Shown here: piece by piece, positions 44,011 to 52,924 of the stretch
Numbering within the stretch: the first letter of the stretch is position 1
Layout: the number at the start of each line of letters is the position of its first letter
DNA from: JAVBUP01 sp031555175
GTDB lineage: Bacteria > Bacillota_I > Bacilli_A > Erysipelotrichales > Coprobacillaceae
Length of the DNA: 64,000 bases
Reading direction: 5' to 3'
Assembly (NCBI GenBank): GCA_031555175.1
Contig: JAVBUP010000019.1
Span: forward strand, 1 to 64,000
Notes under the pieces: generated by a model
The model's database searches: none
What the model was told of the DNA's origin: nothing
What the model saw: only the letters and a program-made list of their open reading frames with translations
Position numbers and translations under genes: made by a program

Positions 44011-45163
44011 ACTTGCTTGATAGGTTATCGAAGTATCCTTGAATCCAAATGATAGGTGTTCCCTTATCACCAGATCCAGAAGTTAAATCACAAAGGGATC
44101 CAACTAAGTCAGTGATATTTCTAGGAGTAGTTCCTAAGGCTTCGTTACCAGTTACATTTTTATTCTTAATTTTTTCGATAATTTGCTCATCAGATAAGCC
44201 AGAGTTATCAGCGATATATTTTAGTTTTAATTCAGTTGGTTGTCCACCTAAACCAGAAGTATATGCAGGTGATACGACAGGGTCAGCTAGCTCCCAAATT
44301 CCAGCAACTGGATCTTTGAAAGCTCCATCTCCATAAATCATTACTTCAATATCTTTACCAGTTTTTTCGTGTAATTTAGCTTGAACGCTATTTACGAAGT
44401 TAATTCCATCTCTAGGGAATAATTTAACTTTGTCATCCCCAGCAGTGTTAGTACCTAGTAGACCATATTGTTCATTGTACCCTGAACCATCAACAGATGA
44501 GTTAAGAATATCGTCTAAACAAATCACTTTCTTAGCGCCAGCAGACTCTAGCATGCGTTTAGTTCTTTTTCTTGTATGTATATCAGCAGCTATTACATTC
44601 TTAGTATAACTTAAAATAGCTGTTGGGTTGTTAGCTAAAATAATTTCGATGTTGTCAACAAATTTAGAATAGAAATCAATATAGTCTACGCCAGTAAATG
44701 GATGTTTCGTATCATCTCCAAAGATTTCTCTAAATTGTTTAATTGTTAACACATCTGTATATGGATTAACATTCGCTCCATATAATTTTTCAATATCAAT
44801 TACGGGATTCCCAACTTCATCATTTGGGTAGCTTAATTGCAAGTAAACTTTACTAGTTCCCTTAGCAATTCCTTTTAATAACATTGAGAAACGATTTCTA
44901 GATAGAATAGGGAATACAATTCCTATTTCTTCTCCATTAAATTGTCTTCTAACATCAGTGGCAATTTGATCAACAGTTGCATAGTTACCTTGAGCTCTAG
45001 CTACTAGAGATTCTGTAATACAAACAATGTCTTTATCTCTGAATTCTACTCCTTCATCATTAGAAGCAGTCAATACTGAATCGACAACGATGTCGACTAA
45101 GTTATCGCCTTCTTTAATAATAGGAGCTCTTACTCCACGACTTATAGTTCCAAATCTTCTCAT
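44009..45163 (-). CDS. coenzyme F420-0:L-glutamate ligase-like protein
   Basis: 384 residues. CofE-family fold: GDNLVDIVVDSV near residues 19-30, CITESLVARAQGNY, and a C-terminal region with GDGAFKDPVAGIWELADP. In archaea and actinobacteria CofE adds gamma-glutamates to F420; Bacillota with this long version generally do not make F420, so the true substrate here is unknown. No other cof genes are in the window. A textbook promoter (TTGACA-17-TATAAT) lies directly upstream and a strong terminator downstream, so it is expressed alone. Confidence 0.82.
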   Translation of the reverse strand: MRRFGTISRGVRAPIIKEGDNLVDIVVDSVLTASNDEGVEFRDKDIVCITESLVARAQGNYATVDQIATDVRRQFNGEEIGIVFPILSRNRFSMLLKGIAKGTSKVYLQLSYPNDEVGNPVIDIEKLYGANVNPYTDVLTIKQFREIFGDDTKHPFTGVDYIDFYSKFVDNIEIILANNPTAILSYTKNVIAADIHTRKRTKRMLESAGAKKVICLDDILNSSVDGSGYNEQYGLLGTNTAGDDKVKLFPRDGINFVNSVQAKLHEKTGKDIEVMIYGDGAFKDPVAGIWELADPVVSPAYTSGLGGQPTELKLKYIADNSGLSDEQIIEKIKNKNVTGNEALGTTPRNITDLVGSLCDLTSGSGDKGTPIIWIQGYFDNLSSK

Positions 45164-45191
45164 AATTCAATCCCCCTTTTTTCCACGTTTT

Positions 45192-45220
45192 ATTATAATG
45201 GTTATCGCATCAAATGTCAA
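45192..45220 (-). promoter_or_regulatory. consensus promoter of the CofE-like gene
   Basis: On the minus strand TTGACA (45220-45215), 17-base spacer, TATAAT (45197-45192): both hexamers perfect, the only such promoter I found in the window. Confidence 0.85.
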
Positions 45221-45284
45221 AAAAAAATTAATGTATCTAACACTTTTTTATAAGATTGTGGTACACTAGTAGGGAGGTGGTAAA

Positions 45285-46604
45285 ATGTTCTATTTTATAG
45301 GAATCAAAGGTTCAGGGATGTCTGCTTTAGCGTGTTTGTTGCACGACTTAGGTAATGAGATATCAGGAAGTGACACGACAAACTATCTATTTACTCAACA
45401 ATCTTTAGAAGAAAGAGCGATTAGATTATTGCCATTTGACAAAAATAACATTAAAAGTTTAAATAAAAAAACGACTGTCATTGTTGGCCATTCATTTAAT
45501 GAAGAAAACAATGAGGAAGTTAAAGAATTATTTAGTAACAGTAATATTGAATACTATTGGTATAATGATTATCTTGGTAGACTAGTTAACCAATATGAAT
45601 CAATTTGTATTGCTGGTACACATGGTAAAACTACAACAACTGGTTTAGTTTATCATCTGATGAAAGATTATATTGAAACCGCTGTTTTAATAGGAGATAG
45701 TACTGGACATGGAGACAGTGATAGTAAAATGTTTGTATTGGAATCTTGTGAATTTAAAGATCATTTTCTTGCATACCATCCGAAGTATGCAATTATCAAT
45801 AACATTGATTTAGATCATATTGACTACTTTAAGACCTTAGACAACTATATTCATTCATTTGAGATATTTGCGAGTCAAGTTAGTGATAGAATCATCGCTA
45901 ATGGTGACGATGAAAATATTATGAAAATGAAATGTGATAAGCCAATGCTAAAATTTGGATTTAAAGATTATAATGATGTGATAATTAGTAATCTAGTAGA
46001 GGATAAAGAAGGCATATCGTTTGATCTATATATAAATAAAGAGTTATTTGGACATTTTGATTTACCATTCTATGGCATGCATATGGTTTATAATAGTGTA
46101 GCTACAATTTGTATAGGATACTTATTAAATATGAGCGCTATTTATATTCAAGATCACCTAGCTTCATTTCCTGGTGTAAAAAGAAGATTCCAAATTGAGG
46201 AAGTTTTGGATAATATCTATGTTGATGATTATGCACACCATCCTACAGCAATAAAGCTTACGCTAGAAACAGCTAGAAAAAGATATCCAGATAAAAACTT
46301 AATTGCAGTTTATAAGCCAGATCGCTATTCTCGTATTCATGAATTTGAAACAGATTTTGCAACGGCTTTGGAGGTTGCAGATTATGCATATGTCCTCAAT
46401 TTTCCTGAAACAGCAATTAAGGATCTACCATTTGAAGTCTTTGCTTCAGATATTACTAGACACATGTCTAATGCAGAAGTAATTGATGATAATTATGAAT
46501 ATGCTAAAAAGATGACTAAACATCATAATTCTGTATTTGTTTTTATGAGTACTAAAGATGTTTATAAACTAAAAAATAAAATTATTGAGGTAGTGACGAA
46601 ATAA
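45285..46604 (+). CDS. murC: UDP-N-acetylmuramate--L-alanine ligase
   Basis: 439 residues. Adds L-alanine to UDP-MurNAc in peptidoglycan synthesis. The N-terminal Rossmann motif is GIKGSGMSALACLLHDLG, the ATP loop is GTHGKTTTTGL, and the central NNIDLDHIDYF and C-terminal VDDYAHHPTAIK with a conserved KPDRYSR complete the Mur ligase pattern. Synteny with ytxG-ytxH-ccpA, as in Bacillus, supports MurC over other Mur ligases. An extended -10 (TGGTACACT) lies upstream. Confidence 0.95.
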   Translation: MFYFIGIKGSGMSALACLLHDLGNEISGSDTTNYLFTQQSLEERAIRLLPFDKNNIKSLNKKTTVIVGHSFNEENNEEVKELFSNSNIEYYWYNDYLGRLVNQYESICIAGTHGKTTTTGLVYHLMKDYIETAVLIGDSTGHGDSDSKMFVLESCEFKDHFLAYHPKYAIINNIDLDHIDYFKTLDNYIHSFEIFASQVSDRIIANGDDENIMKMKCDKPMLKFGFKDYNDVIISNLVEDKEGISFDLYINKELFGHFDLPFYGMHMVYNSVATICIGYLLNMSAIYIQDHLASFPGVKRRFQIEEVLDNIYVDDYAHHPTAIKLTLETARKRYPDKNLIAVYKPDRYSRIHEFETDFATALEVADYAYVLNFPETAIKDLPFEVFASDITRHMSNAEVIDDNYEYAKKMTKHHNSVFVFMSTKDVYKLKNKIIEVVTK

Positions 46605-46606
46605 AA

Positions 46607-46634
46607 AATGAAAGTTCGACTTTCATTTTTTTGT
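46607..46634 (+). terminator. terminator after murC
   Basis: AATGAAAGT (46607-46615), TCG loop, ACTTTCATT (46619-46627), then TTTTTG. Could also serve the convergent gene. Confidence 0.88.
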
Positions 46635-46654
46635 TTATCAAATAATTTATATAG

Positions 46655-47299
46655 TTAAAATAATTTCAGAAAAGCGAGAATTATTAATATAAATCCACTT
46701 ATCCACGATAAATCGAAGTTTAAACTTTTAGCGAATTTATTACCAATATAGCATCCAAGTTTTATTGCTATAAACCCTGTAAATAGGGAGAAAATAAAAA
46801 CAAGCAATACATTAATGTTACCAATTGCTACACCAAAACCAATTGCCAGTCCATCTAACGAAAGAGCTATAGCTAATGAAAATGCCTCAGCTAGTGAAAT
46901 AGTTTTTGATTGATCGACATCTGCATCTTCAGGATCGGCATATAGTTGTAGAATAAATTTGAAATTAAGCATAGAAAATTTTATTTCTCTTTCAACACTA
47001 CTATATTTTCTAATTATTGATTTTGTAATACTATCTAAAAGTTTTACTATTCCCAATATGAATAGTATTGTAAAGCAAAGTGATGTTGTTAACCATGATG
47101 GAATATATTGCCTAACGATGCTTCCAACTAATAATGACATACCTAAAATAGAACTACATACTGTATTGATTACTTGTACTGATAAAAAAGGTATTTTGAT
47201 TTTGTTATTGCCATAGGCAAAACTTGCAACAAATGAATCTAAAGATAAGGCAGATGCTAATATAATTGCTTCTATAATTGCGATTAAAGAGAAATCCAT
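46655..47299 (-). CDS. YtaF/MntP-like membrane protein
   Basis: 214 residues from the ATG at 47299 (GGAG 7 bases upstream; an in-frame ATG at 47341 lacks one). Six membrane segments. The repeated ASALSLDSFVASFAYG and AIALSLDGLAIGFGVA motifs, with an Asp in each half, define the MntP/YtaF superfamily of Mn2+ efflux proteins. YtaF is called a sporulation protein in Bacillus, but the family also occurs in non-sporulating Bacillota, so metal export is the safer call. Confidence 0.85.
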   Translation of the reverse strand: MDFSLIAIIEAIILASALSLDSFVASFAYGNNKIKIPFLSVQVINTVCSSILGMSLLVGSIVRQYIPSWLTTSLCFTILFILGIVKLLDSITKSIIRKYSSVEREIKFSMLNFKFILQLYADPEDADVDQSKTISLAEAFSLAIALSLDGLAIGFGVAIGNINVLLVFIFSLFTGFIAIKLGCYIGNKFAKSLNFDLSWISGFILIILAFLKLF

Positions 47300-47499
47300 G
47301 TTAACACTCCAATTCTTATACATAGTTATTGTATGTTTCATATCTCAAAGTGTAATATAATATGATTTTTAAGATATAAATATGGGTATTTACCTTAGTT
47401 AAATCAGATGCGGCTAATGCAATTTGCTAAATAAATATATCACATGTTATTAATGAAACAAAAAATGTAAGCGAAATGAAAGCAAAATGAAACAAAAAC

Positions 47500-47549
47500 T
47501 GAAAATGCTTTCATTTTTTGTTGTAAAGTTGAAAATACTGTGTAATAAT
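47500..47549 (+). promoter_or_regulatory. promoter with upstream cre-like site for ytxG-ytxH-ccpA operon
   Basis: Promoter TTGTAA (47521-47526), 17-base spacer, AATAAT (47544-47549). Just upstream, 47500-47513 read TGAAAATGCTTTCA, matching the CcpA consensus TGWAANCGNTNWCA at all but one position (C to T in the central CG). Autoregulation of ccpA is plausible but unproven. The same right half also pairs with 47474-47483. Confidence 0.45.
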
Positions 47550-47575
47550 ATTAACAGGAGAAGGAGTGAGAATGT

Positions 47576-47884
47576 ATGGATATGATTGATATCGCACTAA
47601 CAATAATGCTTGGAGCTGCTGCTTTTGCATTAATTTCTATCGCAATTTTATGTATTCGCGCATTATCAACATTGGAAAAAACTAATAGTTTACTTGATAA
47701 TGCCAATAAAACTGTTGATGATATTAATAAAAAACTGGATATGTTGCAAGAACCAGTCCAAGCGGTGACTGATGGAGTAATGACTATTATGTCATGGCGT
47801 GACAAACTGGAGAGTATATTAAGTGGAGCATTCTTATTTAATTCAATTAAGAAAAGAAAAAATAAAGGAAAAGGAGCAGAATAA
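47576..47884 (+). CDS. DUF948-family membrane protein (YtxG-like)
   Basis: 102 residues. One N-terminal membrane helix (about 5-27) followed by a coiled-coil-like region NSLLDNANKTVDDINKKLDML and a basic C-terminus. The DUF948/YtxG family is a small general-stress protein group of unknown mechanism. Start at 47576 with AAGGAG upstream. The stop overlaps the start of the next gene by 1 base. Position between murC and ccpA is the same as ytxG in Bacillus. Confidence 0.8.
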   Translation: MDMIDIALTIMLGAAAFALISIAILCIRALSTLEKTNSLLDNANKTVDDINKKLDMLQEPVQAVTDGVMTIMSWRDKLESILSGAFLFNSIKKRKNKGKGAE

Positions 47885-48342
47885 TGAAAAAAACAGATGT
47901 TGTTTTATCAGTATTAGTAGGAGTTGCGATTGGGTGGTTTACTGCACCTAGAAGTGGTAAAGAATCTAGAGAAAACTTTAAAAAAAATACGCAAAAGACT
48001 TATAACACTTTAAAAAATATGACTAAGGAAGAATTTGTGAGTTTATTACAAAGCACTTTAGATAATGTTAAAGGACAAGTTATTAATTTTGATTATGAAG
48101 GTGCTTCTGAAGAAGTTAAAACAAAATACTATGAATTAATTGATCGTTTAGAAGACTTAATTGATGGTGTAAAAAATAATGAAAGATTCCAAGAAATTTC
48201 TTTAAGAGTTAAAGAAGAAATATTAAATGTTTTGCAAGATGCTAAAGTATGGGTTAAATCAGTAGTAAGTAAAGATAGCGATGAGTTTGATTATGAAGAT
48301 GTAATAGAAGACATCGAAAATATCTCTATTGAATTAGAATAA
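47884..48342 (+). CDS. YtxH-domain protein
   Basis: 152 residues. The N-terminal Gly-rich helix VLVGVAIGWFTAPRSGKESR is the YtxH signature, followed by a long amphipathic, charged helical region (about 40-150), probably coiled coil. Small stress-related membrane-associated protein. Coupled on both sides by 1-base overlaps (YtxG-like upstream, ccpA downstream). Confidence 0.85.
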   Translation: MKKTDVVLSVLVGVAIGWFTAPRSGKESRENFKKNTQKTYNTLKNMTKEEFVSLLQSTLDNVKGQVINFDYEGASEEVKTKYYELIDRLEDLIDGVKNNERFQEISLRVKEEILNVLQDAKVWVKSVVSKDSDEFDYEDVIEDIENISIELE

Positions 48343-49337
48343 TGAAGAAAGTAACTATTTATGATGTAGCAAGAGAAGCTGAAGTTTCGCTTGCAACTGT
48401 ATCACGTGTAATTAATGGTAGTAGCATTGTTAAAGAAGATACGAGGAATAGAGTTAATGAAGTAATCAAACGCTTAGATTTTAAACCAAATGAAATTGCT
48501 AGAGGACTTGCAAAAAGCAAAACAACTACAATAGCTGTTGTCTTTCCACAAGCGCTATTTGCGCATGTTAAGGATATGATTGGTGGTATTGGAGATACGA
48601 GTAGAACACTTAAGTATAACATTATGATTCATACTACTGATAATATTGGTAGTGATAATGTTACTGAAGAATTAGTAGAAAGATTAGTTACATCAAGAGC
48701 TGATGGAGTAATTTTATTCAATAATGATATGTTAGAACAACAGTTAGCAGCAATTAGTAAATACAAGATTCCAACTGTGGTAATTGGAAGGAAAATAGAA
48801 GATGAAAGCATTGGATCAATTTATGTTGATGCAGCAAAGATTCTAGAGTCAATTTGTGAAAACTATTTATCTAAAGGAATTACTGATATAGCTTACTTTA
48901 CAGCTGAGCAAAATCTTGTTGAAAAAGAAGAAGCTATTAAAGGCTTGAAAGATGCTTATAGTAAATATAATTTAGACTTTAACAACATTGTTGAGGTTTC
49001 AACGCGTTATGAAGAGAATTACCCAGAGTTTGTAGAGTATTTCAAAAAACATAGACACCAAGTTGTTATCGCTGGATATGATAAAGAAGGAGTAGCTGTA
49101 ATAAATGCTGCCACTGAAAATAATATTTCCGTGCCAAATGATATGGAAGTAATTGGATTCTTTAATACAAGTTATGGTGTTATGGTTAAACCAACATTGA
49201 CAACAATAGCTGTTCCAGTGTATGATATGGGGGCATTAGCTCTTCGTTTACTAACTAAAATGTTAAATGAAGAACCTATTGAGGCAATGAGTATTGCGGT
49301 TAGTCATTCATTGATTAAAAGAGATTCAACTAAATAA
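48342..49337 (+). CDS. ccpA: catabolite control protein A
   Basis: 331-residue LacI-family regulator. The helix-turn-helix and hinge at residues 1-60 read TIYDVAREAEVSLATVSRVING and PNEIARGLAKS; the periplasmic-binding-like domain follows. Assigned as CcpA from the CcpA-type N-terminus and from synteny (murC-ytxG-ytxH-...-ccpA in Bacillus; aroA and ytxJ are missing here). CcpA with HPr-Ser-P binds cre sites; a near-perfect cre lies at 9215-9228. The gene overlaps the YtxH stop by 1 base. A paralogous LacI regulator cannot be fully excluded. Confidence 0.82.
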   Translation: MKKVTIYDVAREAEVSLATVSRVINGSSIVKEDTRNRVNEVIKRLDFKPNEIARGLAKSKTTTIAVVFPQALFAHVKDMIGGIGDTSRTLKYNIMIHTTDNIGSDNVTEELVERLVTSRADGVILFNNDMLEQQLAAISKYKIPTVVIGRKIEDESIGSIYVDAAKILESICENYLSKGITDIAYFTAEQNLVEKEEAIKGLKDAYSKYNLDFNNIVEVSTRYEENYPEFVEYFKKHRHQVVIAGYDKEGVAVINAATENNISVPNDMEVIGFFNTSYGVMVKPTLTTIAVPVYDMGALALRLLTKMLNEEPIEAMSIAVSHSLIKRDSTK

Positions 49338-49340
49338 AGG

Positions 49341-49545
49341 CGTTGAGAGAACATAGTAGTATTCAAAAAACATGCAGAGAGCTTGTGGATGGTGCAAACA
49401 AGTTGTAATAGAATATGAATACAGTCTGGAGCTTTTCTAGCAAAACTAGAAACGGATAAACCGTTAAAAAATGAGTGCATACGTAAGTATGAATTAAGGT
49501 GGTACCACGAGACATCGTCCTTTTGTGATGATGTCTTTTTTATGT
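49341..49545 (+). promoter_or_regulatory. tyrosine T-box riboswitch of tyrS
   Basis: A full T-box leader. Stem I carries the AGAGAGCTTGTGGATGG-type distal region; the specifier triplet TAC (Tyr) is at 49420-49422, followed by a purine. The conserved T-box AAGGTGGTACCACG is at 49496-49509, with TGGT complementary to the ACCA end of tRNA-Tyr (discriminator A). A terminator GACATCGTC (49511-49519)/GATGATGTC with a T-run ends at about 49545. Uncharged tRNA-Tyr should favour read-through into tyrS. Confidence 0.93.
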
Positions 49546-49564
49546 TATTTAAGGAGGAAAAAAT

Positions 49565-50815
49565 ATGAATTTATTTGATGATTTAAAATGGCGTGGCTTA
49601 GTAAAAGATGTAACTAATGAAGAAAATATAAGAAGAGAATTAGAGAAACCAATTCACTTATATGTAGGGTTTGATCCAACTGGTCCTAGTTTACATGTTG
49701 GACATTTAGTACCTTTACTAATGTTAAGAAGATTTCAATTAGCTGGACATCATCCAATTGCTTTAGCTGGTGGTGGAACAGGAATGATTGGAGATCCAGG
49801 CGGAAGAAAATCAGAAAGAACATTATTAACAGCAGAAGATGTATCATACAATGTAGAATGCATTAAAAAGCAGTTATCAGCCTTCCTAGACTTCGAAAGT
49901 GAAAACAAGGCTACTTTATTAAATAATTATGAATGGTTGAGTAAAATCAATATAATTGACTTTTTACGTGATTATGGAAAGCATTTCAGTATTAATTACA
50001 TGTTAGCAAAGGATGTTGTAGCATCAAGACTAGAAGTTGGTATTTCTTTTACTGAATTTACCTATATGATTCTGCAATCAATTGACTTTTATCATTTAAA
50101 TAAAGAATATAACTGTGTGATTCAAGCTGGTGGAAGTGATCAATGGGGTAACTTAACATCTGGAACTGATTTTATAAGAAAAATGTCTGGACCAGAAGCT
50201 ATTGCTGAAGCATTTACATTACCATTAATAACAAAAGCAGATGGAAGCAAATTTGGTAAATCAGAAGGTAAAGCAGTTTGGTTAGATAAAGAAAGAACAA
50301 GTCCATATGAATTCTATCAATTCTGGATAAACTCCCAAGATGAAGTAGTAGCTCATTATTTAAAAGTATTTACATTCTTATCAAAAGAAGAAATAGAAGC
50401 AGTAATGGCTGAGCATGAACAAGTTCCACATTTACGTATCGCTCAAAATAGATTAGCTACAGAAGTAACAACAACTGTTCATGGTAAGGAATTATGTGAT
50501 GAAGCAATTAATATTTCAAAAATATTATTCTCAGGAGATATTTCTAGTTTAACATTAAGCCAAGTAAAAGCTTGTTTTGGTGGAATGCCAACAACAGAAA
50601 TGACAGAAGATACAAATATAGTCGATGCTTTAGTATTATGCGGCGGGGCTAGTTCAAAACGTGAAGCTAGAGATTTTATTAAGAATGGTGTGTTAGTAAA
50701 TGGTAATAAGATTACTGATGAAGCATTCATTGTATCTAAAGATAATGCATTTGGTAATGAAGCAACGGTAATTCGTAGAGGTAAAAAGAATTACTATGTA
50801 ATTAAACATATTTAG
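49565..50815 (+). CDS. tyrS: tyrosyl-tRNA synthetase
   Basis: 416 residues. Class I synthetase charging tRNA-Tyr. The HIGH motif appears as HVGHLVP, the KMSKS loop as KFGKSEG, and GGSDQWGN is the Tyr-specific block; a C-terminal S4 RNA-binding domain (SKREARDFIKNGVLVNG) ends the protein. Controlled by the T-box immediately upstream. AAGGAGG precedes the ATG. Length fits the TyrS1-type enzyme of Bacillus. Confidence 0.98.
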   Translation: MNLFDDLKWRGLVKDVTNEENIRRELEKPIHLYVGFDPTGPSLHVGHLVPLLMLRRFQLAGHHPIALAGGGTGMIGDPGGRKSERTLLTAEDVSYNVECIKKQLSAFLDFESENKATLLNNYEWLSKINIIDFLRDYGKHFSINYMLAKDVVASRLEVGISFTEFTYMILQSIDFYHLNKEYNCVIQAGGSDQWGNLTSGTDFIRKMSGPEAIAEAFTLPLITKADGSKFGKSEGKAVWLDKERTSPYEFYQFWINSQDEVVAHYLKVFTFLSKEEIEAVMAEHEQVPHLRIAQNRLATEVTTTVHGKELCDEAINISKILFSGDISSLTLSQVKACFGGMPTTEMTEDTNIVDALVLCGGASSKREARDFIKNGVLVNGNKITDEAFIVSKDNAFGNEATVIRRGKKNYYVIKHI

Positions 50816-50816
50816 T

Positions 50817-50848
50817 CAAAAAGTGTCTATGAAAATAGGCCTTTTTAT
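50817..50848 (+). terminator. terminator after tyrS
   Basis: AAAAAG and CTAT pair with ATAG and CTTTTT around a GAAA loop with a small internal loop, followed by T/A-rich sequence. Confidence 0.6.
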
Positions 50849-50890
50849 TTATCATTATGATATAATCAAATTAACTTAGGGGGAAGACTT

Positions 50891-51850
50891 ATGGAAAAAA
50901 TTCTAGTTATGGGAGGCAGTTATTTTATTGGTAAGAAGATTGTTGAAGTGTTATTAGAAAATAATTATGAAGTATATGTACTTAATCGTGGTAGTAATAT
51001 AACTCCACAAGGAGCAAAACAACTTATATGTGATCGTAATGATGAAAATCAGATGAGGAACATATTGAAAGAATTAGAGTTTGAGATAGTAGTAGATGTT
51101 AGTGGATTGAATAGTGATCATGCATCAATTCTCTACAAAGCCTTAAATAAAAATAAAATAAAGAAATTCATATTTATTAGTTCAAGTGCTGTCTATGATA
51201 TTGATAAACTTAACTTACCTTTTAAAGAAACTGATATACTTGGTGAGAATAAATACTGGGGACAATATGGCACTGATAAAATAGCAGCGGAAGTAAAGTA
51301 CCAAGAGTTATTTAAACAAGATAGTATGGAATTGATTATCCTTAGGCCTCCATATGTTTATGGTGAAAACAACTATGCACAAAGAGAGAGTTTTATCTTT
51401 GATCATATTTATTACAATAAACCAATTATTATTCCTGCATCTAATCCTCGATTACAGTTTATATATACTACTGATCTTGCAAATATAATTATCAAATTGA
51501 TAAATACAAAATTACCAAACTTAGCAATCTTTAATGTTGGCAATAAAAAAGAAGTATTAGTATCAGAGTGGATAGATATGTGTGCTAAAGTTATGGGAAA
51601 AAGCCATGATACAATAATGTTTGACTATAAAGAAGAAGGATATATGATTAGAGATTTCTTCCCATTCCATGATTACAGCAATGTTCTAGATGTCACTAAA
51701 ATCAATGAAATATATGAAATTGAAACCAATTTTGAAGTTGGATTAAGGGCAGCTTATGAGTGGTATCTAGAGAATCAACATAGTATAGTCTTTAAGAAGA
51801 ATGTTTTAGAGAATGAAACGAAAATATTATCTAGTATAAATAAAGAATAA
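50891..51850 (+). CDS. NAD-dependent epimerase/dehydratase (extended SDR)
   Basis: 319 residues. Rossmann motif VMGGSYFIGKKIVEVL, second strand YVLNRGSN, active-site YxxxK as YGTDK in GQYGTDKIAAE and a nearby Ser in FISSSAVYD. Substrate unknown, typically a nucleotide sugar; the sequence is more like mRNA-binding-type or isoflavone-like SDRs than UDP-galactose 4-epimerase, so I do not call it GalE. An extended -10 (TGATATAAT, 50858-50866) lies upstream. The next gene begins 15 bases after the stop. Confidence 0.8.
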   Translation: MEKILVMGGSYFIGKKIVEVLLENNYEVYVLNRGSNITPQGAKQLICDRNDENQMRNILKELEFEIVVDVSGLNSDHASILYKALNKNKIKKFIFISSSAVYDIDKLNLPFKETDILGENKYWGQYGTDKIAAEVKYQELFKQDSMELIILRPPYVYGENNYAQRESFIFDHIYYNKPIIIPASNPRLQFIYTTDLANIIIKLINTKLPNLAIFNVGNKKEVLVSEWIDMCAKVMGKSHDTIMFDYKEEGYMIRDFFPFHDYSNVLDVTKINEIYEIETNFEVGLRAAYEWYLENQHSIVFKKNVLENETKILSSINKE

Positions 51851-51865
51851 TATAGGGGTATAGTT

Positions 51866-52924
51866 ATGCAAATGTTATATACAAAAGTTAATGAAGTACT
51901 TAGTAAGGTAAACTTCAATGCCATATGGCCAGGGTTTTCGCAATCTGGCTTTGCACTATATAATGATGATGAGGTTTATTTAGCTAACGAAGTGATTGCT
52001 TATGACAACCGATTTCTTGGTAATACAAGTATCGAGTATAATGATGAGTTCATTGCAATATGGTATGTGAAAGACCCAGAACATGAAGATATTGAAATAT
52101 TAGCATCAAATTTAGTCCATGAAATGTTTCACGTATTTCAGAAATTAAATGATGAATGCCGCTATCCTAACGATTTAATACTACTAAGTTACCCAGATAA
52201 TATTGAGAACTATATAGTTAAGTATCAAGAAAACTTATTACTTGCTAAAGCCTATAGGTCAGATGATATAACGTTAAGGAAGGAATTATTAGAGCAATAC
52301 ATGGCAGCACGTAAATATCGTGAAAGGTTGATAGGAGACATAATTAACCAGGAGTATTTGACTGAAACTATAGAAGGAATGGCAGAGTATGCTGGATGCA
52401 TGGCTTTAAAACAAATATCTTATGAAAAATATATCTGTAAAATAAACGATTACATTGAGATACTTCAATCATTTAATGAATATTTTTTTGAGATAAGAAG
52501 AATGTTATATTATTCTGGAGTCGTATCTTGTATTGTACTTAATGATATTCATAAAAACTTCTATCATAAAATTGGTGATACTGAGTTATCTTTATTTTCA
52601 ATAATTTTGCGAGATGTAACTGAAGAAAAACCGATTATCAATATAGATATGGCGAAAATTTTTGATGTGATAGATAAGTATTTAATTAACAAAAACAAAA
52701 CATTTGATGATTTCATATTAACTCATTCCGATACTATATCTTGTAAAGGGTATATATGTGGTTATGACCCAATGAATATGTCTAGATTAGATGATATGCT
52801 GCTGTGTACGAAGTTTGTTATGATTAAGTCAGACGTAGAAAACAGTCCAATATTTATTCAGGGACCTGTACTAATAAATTTAGTTTCTGGAACAATCAGA
52901 GAAGTTATTTCGTATATAAAATAG
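51866..52924 (+). CDS. putative zinc metallopeptidase with HEXXH motif (unknown family)
   Basis: 352 residues. His85-Glu86-x-x-His89 in LVHEMFHVFQ is a classic zinc-binding HEXXH helix, and Glu170 or Glu174 in TETIEGMAEYAGC is a plausible third ligand, the gluzincin arrangement. No signal peptide or membrane segment, so it is cytoplasmic. The rest is not recognised. Close spacing (15 bases) with the epimerase suggests a shared role. Activity is inferred from two motifs only. Confidence 0.65.
   Translation: MQMLYTKVNEVLSKVNFNAIWPGFSQSGFALYNDDEVYLANEVIAYDNRFLGNTSIEYNDEFIAIWYVKDPEHEDIEILASNLVHEMFHVFQKLNDECRYPNDLILLSYPDNIENYIVKYQENLLLAKAYRSDDITLRKELLEQYMAARKYRERLIGDIINQEYLTETIEGMAEYAGCMALKQISYEKYICKINDYIEILQSFNEYFFEIRRMLYYSGVVSCIVLNDIHKNFYHKIGDTELSLFSIILRDVTEEKPIINIDMAKIFDVIDKYLINKNKTFDDFILTHSDTISCKGYICGYDPMNMSRLDDMLLCTKFVMIKSDVENSPIFIQGPVLINLVSGTIREVISYIK

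Noticed and set aside
44049..44336. Open frame on the plus strand opposite the CofE-like gene
   Set aside because: No ribosome binding site, no recognisable protein features, and the opposite strand has a well-supported gene.
47474..47516. Terminator upstream of the ytxG-like gene
   Set aside because: The stem AAATGAAAGC/GCTTTCATTT is present, but the loop is 23 bases, no gene lies upstream on that strand, and the right arm overlaps the cre-like site.
50891..51850. Call as GalE for the gal operon
   Set aside because: It is a YxxxK SDR but lacks the typical GalE opening and lies 5 kb away in another transcription unit.
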